Source: Nothophaeocryptopus gaeumannii
Lineage: Eukaryota > Ascomycota > Dothideomycetes > Mycosphaerellales > Mycosphaerellaceae
Length of the DNA: 64,000 nucleotides
NCBI GenBank assembly: GCA_031771865.1
Contig: JASISA010000001.1
Span: forward strand, 1,736,001-1,800,000
Reading direction: 5' to 3'
A program made the position numbers and the translations under genes. Below are positions 21,900-31,417 of the stretch, in pieces; position 1 is the stretch's first letter, and each line of letters starts with the position of its first letter. The notes beneath the pieces were generated by a model, which had not been told where the DNA came from, searched no databases, and saw only the letters and a list, made by a program, of their open reading frames with translations.

Positions 21900-23279
21900 A
21901 TGGCTCCCCTTCTGGCGACCAAGGTGGCGGGCGTCAGCTTGAACGACACCTGCAGCTTCTGCGACAAGACCTTTCCTCGCCCGGCAGTCATCTGCTTCAA
22001 TTGTAGTTAAGGCGTCGACCGCGATGGCAGGCCGACAGTCATCGCCTATTGCAGCACCGCATGCCGCTCAGCGGACAAAGACCATCTCGGCAAAGACTGC
22101 GCGCGATCCAACATTCGAAAAGAAATCTATCGCGCAGGTCACCTCCTTCAGGAAGCGTTCTACCGCTGGCGCCAGGTCGTCTTCGACATGAATATCAAGG
22201 ATGTCAAGAAGGGCAATGATGGCAAGCTGCATATCTATGAGGACATCATCCGAATGGAGGAGGTTCAAAACCTGCTTGTGCTCTTCCCGGAGCACTTGGT
22301 CTCCGACCCACAAGAAAGGAAGGCGCTTCTCACGGCGCTCGCTTGTAGCGATGCCTCGTCCTACCTGTACGACTTAAGCAAAAAGCTTCTGAGAGGTAAG
22401 AAATATGTGTTGCCGTGACTGGACAATGGAGACATTGGTTGACACTTCACAGGCCTTGCTACTCAAATCGAGGAGACTTACTTCGTCGTGCCACCGTCAA
22501 AGGTCTTCATCAAGCGCCACTTCCTTCACGACGGCACCACGGACGAGACCAATTACCCGCACGATGTTCTCTCCGTCGAGGTTGTGGATGGCAACACTTA
22601 CATCATCGACGTCGCCGGTGCTCAATATGGCCAGTTCCGCGCCGTGACACCCTTCGAAGAATACGTCCAGAACGAGTTCGACATTCTCGATGATCTTCAT
22701 CACCACGGCTACTTAGATGCTACCATGAGAGCCGCCAGAGATGGACGAGGCGCCCTGATACGTGAAGCCACACTCGAAGGAGGCTACTCAATGCAAGAGG
22801 ACATTCGCATCTTGCACATTCAAGCCATGGCTCGCGATAGCTTCGATCAAGCCGTCTGCGACTGGGAGAAGGGCAATGGTATGTCTGTCTCTGAGCTTCT
22901 ACAGCAAGACCAGAAGATCTACGCCAGCGGCGCACACAGCCTCCTGAACAAAATCACACTGGATGTTTCCAAGGCAGTTCTTGGCTGGGTTGAGGGAGGA
23001 TGCAAGATTGGACCTTTGCTAGGCTCGGTGAGAGGCTTGACTGACGCTGAGAGGAAGGCACTGCAGCCCATCTTGGCCATCTGGCCGGTTGATAAGGGCA
23101 AGTCTCGAGCATACCATCTCTTGGTTGATGGTCAAATGGCTCGAACTTCTCAGCATCGTATTGCGGAGGCAAAAGCTGCGGGAGCAAAAATCCAGTTTGG
23201 GCCACGAACCCGGGAAGTGAGTGCTCATCTCGCCAGCGAAGAACCTGGCTGGGCATTGGCATTGGATCAAAAGGAATGA
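21900..23279 (+). pseudogene. MYND-finger family, copy 3, one nonsense codon
   Basis: Exons 21900-22395 and 22453-23279 (57-bp intron, GTAAGA...TCACAG, phase 1 at the same Gly codon as the other copies) give a 441-codon frame broken only by TAA at 22008-22010. That codon sits inside the finger (FNC-S-stop-GVDRDG) where sister copies have Glu, so GAA to TAA is inferred. The rest is well kept: YCSTAC-RSADKDHLGKDC completes the MYND finger, then KEIYRAGHLLQEAFY, HLVSDPQE, YIIDVAGAQYGQF, AVTPFEEY and a long C-terminal helical part. Because only one codon is wrong, recent inactivation, or a sequencing or assembly error, is possible. Confidence 0.8.
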
Positions 23280-23529
23280 GCATGCTCGACTTGAATCATT
23301 GAGCAATACGAAGAGCACGGTACCAGTTAAGTGAGGCTTTGGGTACGGACCCAGCTGGCCACGTGCCTTAGTGACGGATGAATTATGGAAGAAGGTCGTA
23401 CATATGCATCTTTGCAAGCTCTCGCGGCTTTATTGAATGGTAAAGCGAATGTTCAATGGCTGTCTTCATTTCTTACACTTCCGCAGGAACTCAACTTGCT
23501 CACCGCAGCCCGTCTTGCGACTCGATCAA

Positions 23530-23630
23530 TGACCAAAACTTGCAATGTCTGCGTCAGAGCGTGCCCTCAGCCACTTCTCATCTGCTTCAAGTGCAGTGAA
23601 GGCGTCGATACCGAAGGCTCCGTAAACTGA
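23530..23630 (+). pseudogene. MYND-finger family, copy 4, truncated 5' fragment
   Basis: ATG 23530 begins TCNVCVRACPQPLLICFKCS followed by EGVDTEG, the same first half of the finger as copies 2 and 3, and then ends at TGA. All sequence downstream is replaced by a degenerate tandem array. It is a truncated duplicate, with the break about 30 codons in. Confidence 0.75.
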
Positions 23631-23650
23631 ATGAACGTCGAGTCATTGTA

Positions 23651-24260
23651 CCGATCGCCTCTCTCTGAGATACCTTCTTCAACAAGTCCGGAATTCGATA
23701 TCCAGTGCTCAGAGCTGTTTGGATCAATTGAGAGCAGCGATATGGAGAGCTGAGAAGCTTTCGTACCAGTAGAGAGGAAACCATCTTGCGCGATGACTTA
23801 GTTGAAATCGGCTCCCAGATACGATCGTCTCTTTCTGGAATCTTTCGTCCAGGTTAAGGGGAATGCGATAACAGGAGCCCGGAATGGGTTAGGTCCGCTG
23901 AGAGGAATGCCATTTGTGTAGGGATATCACCCAGAAGTCGGGACGTTTCGTGGGACATAGTGAGAAATGGACCTTTCCGAACTGCCGCCACTCTCTGAGC
24001 TTTCTCGTGCAACGAGTAAGAAGTGCGATTTCAAGAGCCTAGAAAGGTTGGGCTCGCTTGAGAGAGGTGCAGATTGTGTAGCAGTATTACTCAGGAGTCA
24101 GCTCAGTCCGTGGGACATAGTCAAAATCAGACGTCGTCCGACTTACGTTTCTCCTCCAAATCTTGCCTCAACGGACCAATGGATGCGAACTTGAAGGCAT
24201 AGAAAGCGGAGCATTGGTCGAGATTGCTGTTCGTCCTCGCGTAAATCCGTTCCATTTCCC
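23651..24260 (+). repeat. degenerate tandem array, unit about 150-170 bp
   Basis: At least three diverged units start near 23651 (cgatcgcctctctctga), 23822 (cgatcgtctctttctgg) and 23983 (tgccgccactctctgag), with a partial fourth near 24134. The shared landmark cgtgggacatagt occurs at 23949 and 24108, and tgcgat...aag/cag...gag blocks recur in step. It adjoins the truncated MYND copy. Confidence 0.6.
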
Positions 24261-24507
24261 ATTTTGTTATGCCCAAACACCTCACACACCCAAAGCCTCT
24301 TCCGCCTCGTGGTACGAGGCAGCAAAGCTCACCTCACGAACCCTCTCCTTTCAGCGCCTCATCCAGTGCACCACTCTTCATCGAAATCTACCCAGAGCGA
24401 CCCATTGAACGCGACCCTGGGGCCACGGAAAGCTGAATCGGAGGGGAGAGTTCTAAAAGTCAAAACGCAAGATCATGTCATTCCCAACGTTTGAAAGCAA
24501 AATCACC

Positions 24508-26082
24508 TCACAAACCCAAAGCAGCGGTAGCCTCAGCATATGAGTGAGCAAAGCTCACCGGGAAGCCACCCGCCTTCCACTGCCGCATCCACTCCATCAT
24601 TCTCCCCCAAATAGCACCCAGGAAATCCGCCTGAAGTCCGTTAGCATACCCCGGTCCTCTTCCCCAAATCAGAGAGCAAGAAGTAACATACCTTCAACTC
24701 CTCATACCTCCACTCCGGATATCCCACCAGATCCGCCAACTCCATCCCGTTCTCCTCCTTCCACTCCTCCACCGCTCCCCTCACCACCTTCAGCATCTCA
24801 TGCTGTACAACCCAAACCCTGCTGTCGACCTTCCCGCTCTCATATACTTGCCCCGCTGTCCGCAACCGCTCAAGCCGCGCTTTCTCCTGTGTGCCGAATT
24901 TGCTTACCTGTTTGTCTCTCTTCCTCTCATAATCGTCCCAATGTTGTAGGAGGTAGGGATTGCCCGTCTGGGCCCCGGCCAGGTCGATCGCGTAGGAGAT
25001 GCCGTCGAGGGCATCGAATTTGAGCACCTGGTGTGAGGAGTGCTTCTCCGTGGCAGCATCTCCGAAGAGATCTGTGAAGTGGCACTGAATGGCCCAGTTG
25101 TCGGGGAGGATCTGGACTTGAACTTCGGAAGCTGAGGATTCCATGTTCGTTCGGCAGAGGCCTGCTCATAAATTAGCGCTCATGTACATGGTACCTGTAG
25201 AAGCAATGGAGATTGCATGTGCTTGCCGTCGAGGAGTTGCTTGGTAAGGTCTCCGAAGCAGAGCACTAGGCTGCATGCTTGGTAGGAGAGTACGATGCCT
25301 CGCTGCTGCTCGTCTAAGTATTGAAAGGTGATGGGATAGTCATATAGAAAAAGCTCTCCCTCGTTGCCGTAGCGTGCATGGTAAACATGTATCTTGCCAT
25401 CACCGTCCACGACGATGTGCTTGTAAGGGCGCTCCTGAACGAGCTCGAGGAATCTGTAGGTAATTTGCTGTAGCATGTCGACGGCGCGGAATAATCGCTT
25501 GCGGATATTTCGCTCATTGCATTCGTCTTGGTGGGCCCTCCGATCGGCCCAGATGCATTGGGGAGAGCAGTATAAGATGTGAGAGATACGGTTGCTGCTA
25601 GGTTCGACTCCTTCGAAGCACAGAGGGCATGGATAGTATCCTGGAGAACAGACAGCGAGACAGGAGGTGCATGTAATATCCGGTTCGGAGCACAAGATAG
25701 GGTCGCTGCGTGTACCAATGTTGGGAGGAAGTATATCAGTATCGCTAGACAGATTTGGGGTAGAAGTGTCGCCGATGAACATGTGGTTGTTGCCGCTGGC
25801 CGAGTCTTGTATGTGGATGTCGCCGGCTCGCATGTAGATGCCGCCGCTGTGCATGTGATTGCTGTCGTCGCTAGACAAGTCTGGGGCTCGATTGTCGCCG
25901 GCGAACATATGATTGTTGTCGTTAGACGGGTCTTGCATGTGCATGTCGCTGCCGAGAACGTGATTGCCGTCGCCGGATAGATCGATGTCGGCAATGCCGC
26001 CACCGAGCATAAGCATGTGGTTGTCGTCTCTTGACATGTTGTGATAGGGGTTGTCGCTGCTGAACATGTGATTGCTTGCCAT
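24508..26082 (-). CDS. MYND-finger family protein, copy 5, with N-terminal repeats
   Basis: Three exons, 26082-25227, 25161-24692 and 24630-24508, give 482 residues. Intron 1 (65 bp) is GC-AG type (g|GCAAGC, GCTAAT, GAGCAG) and lies at the same phase-1 Gly codon as in its sisters. Intron 2 (61 bp) is GTATGT...GCTAAC...TTCAG. The first 115 residues are imperfect repeats built on D-L-S-x-D-x-NHMF/NHM. The MYND finger (CTSC...CPLC...YC-x3-C...H-x3-C) follows at about 135-185, then KRLFRAVDMLQQITYRF. The second domain after intron 1 has YAIDLAGAQTGNP. It is on the opposite strand from the other copies and frame-intact in this model. Confidence 0.8.
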
Positions 26083-26782
26083 GTCATCTTTGTCGTGATG
26101 CTTGTCTTGCGGGCGTGGATACTCGAACTATGCTGCAGGCCAAGAGGTGAGGTGAGGTGAAGATTTTCGCAGCGTTTGTCGCGTGCATGTTTACAAACAT
26201 CCGGGCGCTCGTCGGGATTGACATGTGAAGGCGAACCAACGCCGTTGGCAGGCAAACCTTAAGTTGGGTGCTGCAGTATAGCATCTTCGAGGTCCGTTGG
26301 TATGCCGTAGACTCGAGTTGGGAGGCTATGTGTGTCCTTAACAGTGGTGTATCTGTTATCACTGCATTCTGTTCGTGAAAGTAGCGATACTACAGTCTGT
26401 GGGACATGAGCGCAAGCAGAAGGGACCGTCGGCCGCTCAAAGCTGGAAAGTCAACTGAAGCAAACGGTATCTGAACGTTGAACTCGATCGCAGACTGTCA
26501 AAGTATAGCGCAGTCTTAGTTGTACCTACCAACCAGCCTATCATCCATTTGTCTAGTCCCAAGCATCCCGACCACCGAGAATCACCGTAAAAGTCTGGAC
26601 GAGTTAGCACCCCCAGGGAATAAGCAGTCTTTGAACTTCTTACCATACTTGCAGCAGTCAAATGTAAAGCGCCTCTCCTTCCCCAAAAGACCAGCTATCC
26701 GTTCTCATACCCCTCTTCCGCACCGATCCTTCTCCTTCTCCTCCATCACCACTGCATCCTCTTTACTTCCCTTCCTCTATGC
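26083..26782. other. intergenic, nothing recognised
   Basis: Upstream region of MYND copy 5 and the 3' flank of the next minus-strand gene. No gene seen. Confidence 0.4.
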
Positions 26783-27436
26783 TCAACGCGATCGCGCATC
26801 CTCAAACTTATCCACCGCCCACTCACACCAATCCCAAACACCCTGATTAACCCACTGCACAAACTCCACTCCCCGCCATCCGGCCTCGATCAGATCCTCC
26901 GCCATCAACACCGCCTGTTCCCTGAACAGAAGAACCGTCTCGCCATGATCCCACCAGAACAACGCAACCCGCCGCGTCATGTACAGACTCGAGGCCACAG
27001 CGATTTTCTCCAGTCGCCCGTAAAGCCATCTCGCAGCATTCGCTGCCTGTCCGACGCACCGCACGGTTGCCGCACCGAAATGGATGCAGAAGACTCGGAA
27101 AGCGATACAGGTGGCGATGGCTGCGACCGCCAGCACGCAGCCAAACTGCATGACTCCATCCATGTAGCGAGTGTACTCACTCAGATTGTCTGGCGCTACG
27201 GCTCCCTGAATAAGGAGCGTAGCGAAGGCGTGCAGGGTCCCATACCACATTGCGCGTCTGAAGAGGGTGTCGATCGTCAGGTTCGGCGGAAGGGCGAGGG
27301 GCGGTCGCTCGTAGTTATTGATTGCCTGAAGGACGATATGGAGGAAGATTTCGTAGAGGGCGGAGAAGCTCACGGACCAGAATGTGAGGGTGAGGATGCT
27401 GAAGATGAAGAGGAGGGTGTCGAAGAAAGAGGCCAT
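26783..27436 (-). CDS. small fungal membrane protein, unknown function
   Basis: The frame is open further upstream, but the Met at 27436 (MASFFDTLLFIFSIL) is the preferred start because it begins a membrane segment. That gives 217 residues. Hydrophobic segments are at about 4-26, 58-72 and 90-112. The C-terminal half is amphipathic and Trp-rich (ALFWWDHGE, WVNQGVWDWCEWAVDKF). No family was recognised. Single exon, intact. It lies tail-to-head with MMM1, separated by about 400 bp. Confidence 0.65.
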   Translation of the reverse strand: MASFFDTLLFIFSILTLTFWSVSFSALYEIFLHIVLQAINNYERPPLALPPNLTIDTLFRRAMWYGTLHAFATLLIQGAVAPDNLSEYTRYMDGVMQFGCVLAVAAIATCIAFRVFCIHFGAATVRCVGQAANAARWLYGRLEKIAVASSLYMTRRVALFWWDHGETVLLFREQAVLMAEDLIEAGWRGVEFVQWVNQGVWDWCEWAVDKFEDARSR

Positions 27437-27843
27437 GGTAGAGTGTGTGCCTCGAGTCAGTTTCGTGGAATTCTTCTCCGCGTTGGAGCGTGGTGGTCTG
27501 GTTGGGGGCCTGTGTCGTGCTGTAATGGTTGGCTTAGCTGTTGGGGAGTCTGGCGGAAGAAGTGTGAGTGGGCCAGGTGAAAACTTATGGATGCAGCGCG
27601 CCACCATTGAGTGAATTAGGAAGACTCAATCAGAGAGACACACTGTCTCATTGTCTTGCACCGTTTGACAACTTCGGTCTCGGGCGCATGCTGTACGCAT
27701 GTCTCATACCACTTCAAGTTGAACCTGAAGCCGGCTATCGTCGAAGAAGAGTGAAGTTCAATACACATCTTGTGTTTACCACCAGCGCCACGCTAATCGT
27801 CAAACCCATTGTCGAGAGCCACAACAGTGTGCTGCATCGATTC

Positions 27844-29476
27844 TCATGAGACCGCTTTCAGACCTTGCGGCACACCATCGTGACTTGCTTCCCGCACAGT
27901 CCTCATTCTCAGGTTTGTACTTTCTCTCGCCAGCCGTTTCCTTCGGTCTCGCTCGTCAGCCTCGCGCATCTCTTGCCCAGCTATTTCAATCTCGCTCATC
28001 TCTTCCTTTGACCTTGAGCTCTGATCTTTACGCTTTCCGCTGGGTCCACTCTGATTCGCAACATCCTTGACCTGCTGCGCCGCCCAATCTCTCGTCCTCT
28101 GCTCTGCGGTCGTTTCTGATGTGCCTGCGTTGAGTCCCTTGTTTGGTTGCGAAATCTCTCCTGGCGGCAAATCAGTTACAGGCTTCTCGGCCTTGGTATT
28201 GATCGGCTTGACGCTCGAAGCGTCTCCATCTGCCTGTGTAGTAGCACCGTCATCCACAGTCGTATCATCCTCACCACCTCTCGTGTTTTTCTTTCTCGGC
28301 CAGAGAGAAGGCAGCACGATCTGCTGGAATCTCGGCTCCACACATCGGTCGTCAAACCAGTGATGTATCCGATCTTCTACAAGCTGAGCAATTTTCGGAA
28401 CGTCTTGTAGTCTGCTCCTCGAACCGATCAACGAGTGTACACTCAGATCCAGCCGGTAGTCGTCCAAGAAAGTGAATGTCAAAGTCGTCGGACTCTGCCC
28501 TGTAGGATTTAGCGGATGTCCCTCATTCTTGTCTGGCTGTCCAGGCGGTGTCCCATTAAGTCCAACTCCTCCCTCCTTATACTCCCTCTCCTCTGCCTGC
28601 ATAGGATTCGGCTGGCTACTAGGCGAGAAGCTCAAGCTCAGAGTCCCACTGAACCTCACCACACTCACAGCCAAAGCAACAGGCAGCACCATCACGAACG
28701 GCTTCGGATAATTCAACACCAACTTCGTCTCAATCCCCAAAGTAACCACATCACTCAAATCCACATCCATCCTCGCCTGCAGCCTCTCTCCTCTCTGCCC
28801 CGTCAATTCCTTCAACGGACTCCCATTCTCGTCCACCGGTATTACCCGACAATTCGAGAAAATTGGGAACTCGTCCCCCAGACTAATTTCCGTAACGCGA
28901 ATATCATCAATGAAATCCGGTTTACTGCTCCCATTGAGTATCTGCGTCAAACTCCCCAGCACAGCCTCATCCTCTTGCGCATCAGCCCTCAGCTGCGCAA
29001 TTGTCTGGGCAATCAAAACATTAAACCAATCCAAACTCTCCGGTTGATGTCCATGAACATGATAATACGTCTTTTCCAAAATCTTCTGTACTGTCAATCC
29101 TCCATCTGTCCTCGGCTTTAGCACCGCCGGCATAGAGCTTCTTGGGCGAAGAGAGGAAGAGCCGGGGCGAATGGCGGTACTGTAAGCTCGTTGGCGGGTA
29201 TGCGATAGGGTTCGTCGGCGACGGGCTGCTGCGCGGGCGGAGGCGCGTTCGTCGGCTGAGGGAGCTTCGCCGAAAATGAAGAATTTGATGAAGATGAAGA
29301 GAATTAGGGCGAGGGTGAGTTGGCCTAGGAGGAAACCCCAGGCGAAGGAGCCGGAGGAGGTTGGTGGGTAGCCATATGTTGCGGCTTGTGCTTCTGGGGA
29401 GAAGTGTTAGCAGGGCGGAAGAGTTAAGACGGTAGTGAGGAGTACGCTGATAAGCCTGCTGCTTGGCTTTGGACAT
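27844..29476 (-). CDS. MMM1: ERMES complex subunit Mmm1
   Basis: Exon 1 is only 31 nt (29476-29446, MSKAKQQAYQ), then a 52-bp intron (GTACTC, GCTAAC, CCCAG) and exon 2 (29393-27844): 526 residues. A membrane helix follows at about 28-50 (GFLLGQLTLALILFIFIKFF), then a basic Arg-rich linker. The lipid-binding SMP domain starts near residue 125 (ESLDWFNVLIAQTIAQLR, ISLGDEFPIFSNCRV) and runs to about 400. The C-terminus is charged and low-complexity. Mmm1 is the ER-anchored subunit of the ER-mitochondria encounter structure and moves phospholipids with Mdm12 and Mdm34. Length and domain order fit fungal orthologues. Confidence 0.95.
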
Positions 29477-29863
29477 GGCGGAGGAGTAGCTACCAGCGCC
29501 GCGAGAGGTGGTGGTCAGGACGCGCGGAAAGCAAGACGTGATGTTGTATATGTTCATGTGAGAGAGCAAATTGATGAGGTCGGCGTTGGAAGTGACGTCA
29601 AAGCTAATCAAGTTCGGCTAAGCGTTTAGAGCCTCAGGCACGAAGCCTGTGAGTGAATGTAAACACAAGACAAGACAAGAGATGCCAAATCCTGCCTTCC
29701 TCCCAGCTTTCCAGCGAATGGCCAAAGAGATCAAATCATCATGTTGCACCTGTTCTCAGTTACGCGTGTGTCAAAGCGATTGGCCTTTATGCCGAAATGT
29801 CCCGTCCTCACCAGCCGCTCGTTCTTTGCCCAGTCGATCGCGACTCTGCTGCCCTGATCTTCT

Positions 29864-31026
29864 CTACCAGGCCAATACGTTCGGACCCCGCGAAATATCT
29901 CTCTTGTCGTGATCACTGTCCTCGTCATCGTAGTTTTCATAGTCATAGTCGCTGTCGTGATGCTCCTTCTCGCCACGCTTCTTGTTGCTGGAATGATCAT
30001 CATCGTACTCTTCATATTCGGAGTCCTCATGGTCGTGCTTCTTCTCATCACGATTCTCGTGATCATGATAACATTCGTCATCATAGTCGTATTCATCGTC
30101 ACGATACGTAAGTCGACTCTCGCGTTCAGACCAGAAATGTCCGTAAAGACAGGTCCACGACCGAAGAAGAGGGACCGTTCATCGATTGAAGTTGGCTGGT
30201 AGACTGTGTCGGGCAGTGATCGTGATCAACTCAACCCAGTCAACCTGGGCCTATTGTTGATTGAATTGAAATATAATTTCAATTATCTAGTAAGTGTTGC
30301 AATGGTTGATTAAGATTGGGAACTCGCAGGTCCTCCGTATAGGGGATCGTTTACTTACACGTTGTGCTCTGATTACTTTAATCTTCTTATTCAAGGTAGA
30401 CTCACTTACGAACGGGTTCGCAGGCGTTCATAACCAGCTAACAGCTGTCACGGCCTTGATTTGTTATATTATGTAGCTATTGCAAGCATCTCCGGCCTCT
30501 TCGAGACAGGAGCCGTTTCATGCACGAACTCTTCTCGACATTATATGCCGGCCTTAGATTAATGAGAATTTTAATTAATCAAGCATGCCCTGAGATTCAC
30601 GACCAGCTAGCCCTGATTGACACCTGTCACTGTCAATTCAATTCAATCTGATTGAAGATTGATTTGATCACGATCACTGGTGTCGGGCTCAGGGGTGAAA
30701 GGTTGGAAGTGACCGGCCTCGCGCTTGTCGTTGGGTTTGGAGGTATCAACTGGGCTGTGACCGACAGGAAGCTCGAAGGTTGGAGCAGCGGCGGAAAAGC
30801 TGCCGGCAGCGCCGTGAGTGAGACGAGAGTTGCTGAGGAAGGCATTATTCGAAAGGAGTTCTCTTCCGAAGGTGAATGTGCTGGTGTGGAGATAGTATGA
30901 GGAGTCTGGAATGATATCGTCAATCGAAAGCATCTTATACCATTCAGCCATCGACAGACGCTTTTGGATTCGTTTCCACTGATGTTGGATATGGCAAAAG
31001 GAGCGCTCCTGTGCTGCCAACAACAA
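29864..31026 (-). pseudogene. unknown gene split by a hAT MITE
   Basis: The upstream part (about 31026-30688) reads continuously (QHQWKRIQKRLSMAEWYKML, SYYLHTSTFTFGRELLSNNA, RLTHGAAGSFSAAAPTFELP). It continues in the same frame after the 466-bp insertion once one copy of the 8-bp target duplication is removed (EPDT, then VYQPTSIDERSLFFGRG). Near 30106 the frame changes to a strongly acidic Asp/Tyr/His-rich tail ending at TAG 29864. An upstream exon is likely (GTACGA...ATCAG before FALLLAAQ). No family was recognised. Insertion into an open frame indicates inactivation in this strain. Confidence 0.55.
30214..30679. mobile_element. hAT-type MITE (non-autonomous)
   Basis: 466 bp bounded by 21-bp terminal inverted repeats (cagtgatcgtgatcaactcaa against the inverted right end with a single mismatch). 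It is flanked by a perfect 8-bp duplication GTGTCGGG at 30206-30213 and 30680-30687. An 8-bp duplication and CAGTG ends are hallmarks of the hAT superfamily. The interior is AT-rich and has no transposase frame, so it depends on an element elsewhere. Confidence 0.9.
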
Positions 31027-31417
31027 GGCGAAGCTGATGCGATCATCAGTTTACATGAACACAAACAAGAGCACAGAGCAAGTCGTACCAAGTTTACGAT
31101 ATCCATAGAATAGAAGCCGATCCGTCGAAAGAATAGTAGTCCTCCAAGATGGCCGTCAAGCATTTGTGATAGAGCTGGGGGCGTTCTGGCGTATGCTAGT
31201 CAGAAACGTGGTACAGCCGAAGGCAATCTTGCACAGGTTGCGGCGGCGACTATGAAAAACTCGCTGTCCAAAGAAGGAAGGCATAATAAGCTTGCATATT
31301 TAGCAACAGTGACAGTCGATGCGTTGATTACGATGGAGCTATGCGAGGGAGGTCTTACTATAATTAGCATTATTTACAAATCCAGACCAGATCCTCCACA
31401 GATGCCTCAACTCCTCA

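Noticed and set aside
15584..26082. CRISPR array or bacterial-type operon for the tandem genes
   Set aside because: Spliceosomal introns and fungal core genes show this is a eukaryotic nuclear sequence.
26945..27580. 211-codon plus-strand frame
   Set aside because: Antisense to the small membrane protein, which has the more protein-like hydrophobic pattern.
28516..29121. 201-codon plus-strand frame over MMM1
   Set aside because: Antisense shadow of a strongly conserved gene.
29909..30202. Very hydrophobic plus-strand frame resembling a membrane protein
   Set aside because: It is the complement of the acidic Asp/Tyr/His coding repeat; its Val/Ile/Leu/Met run is a codon artefact.
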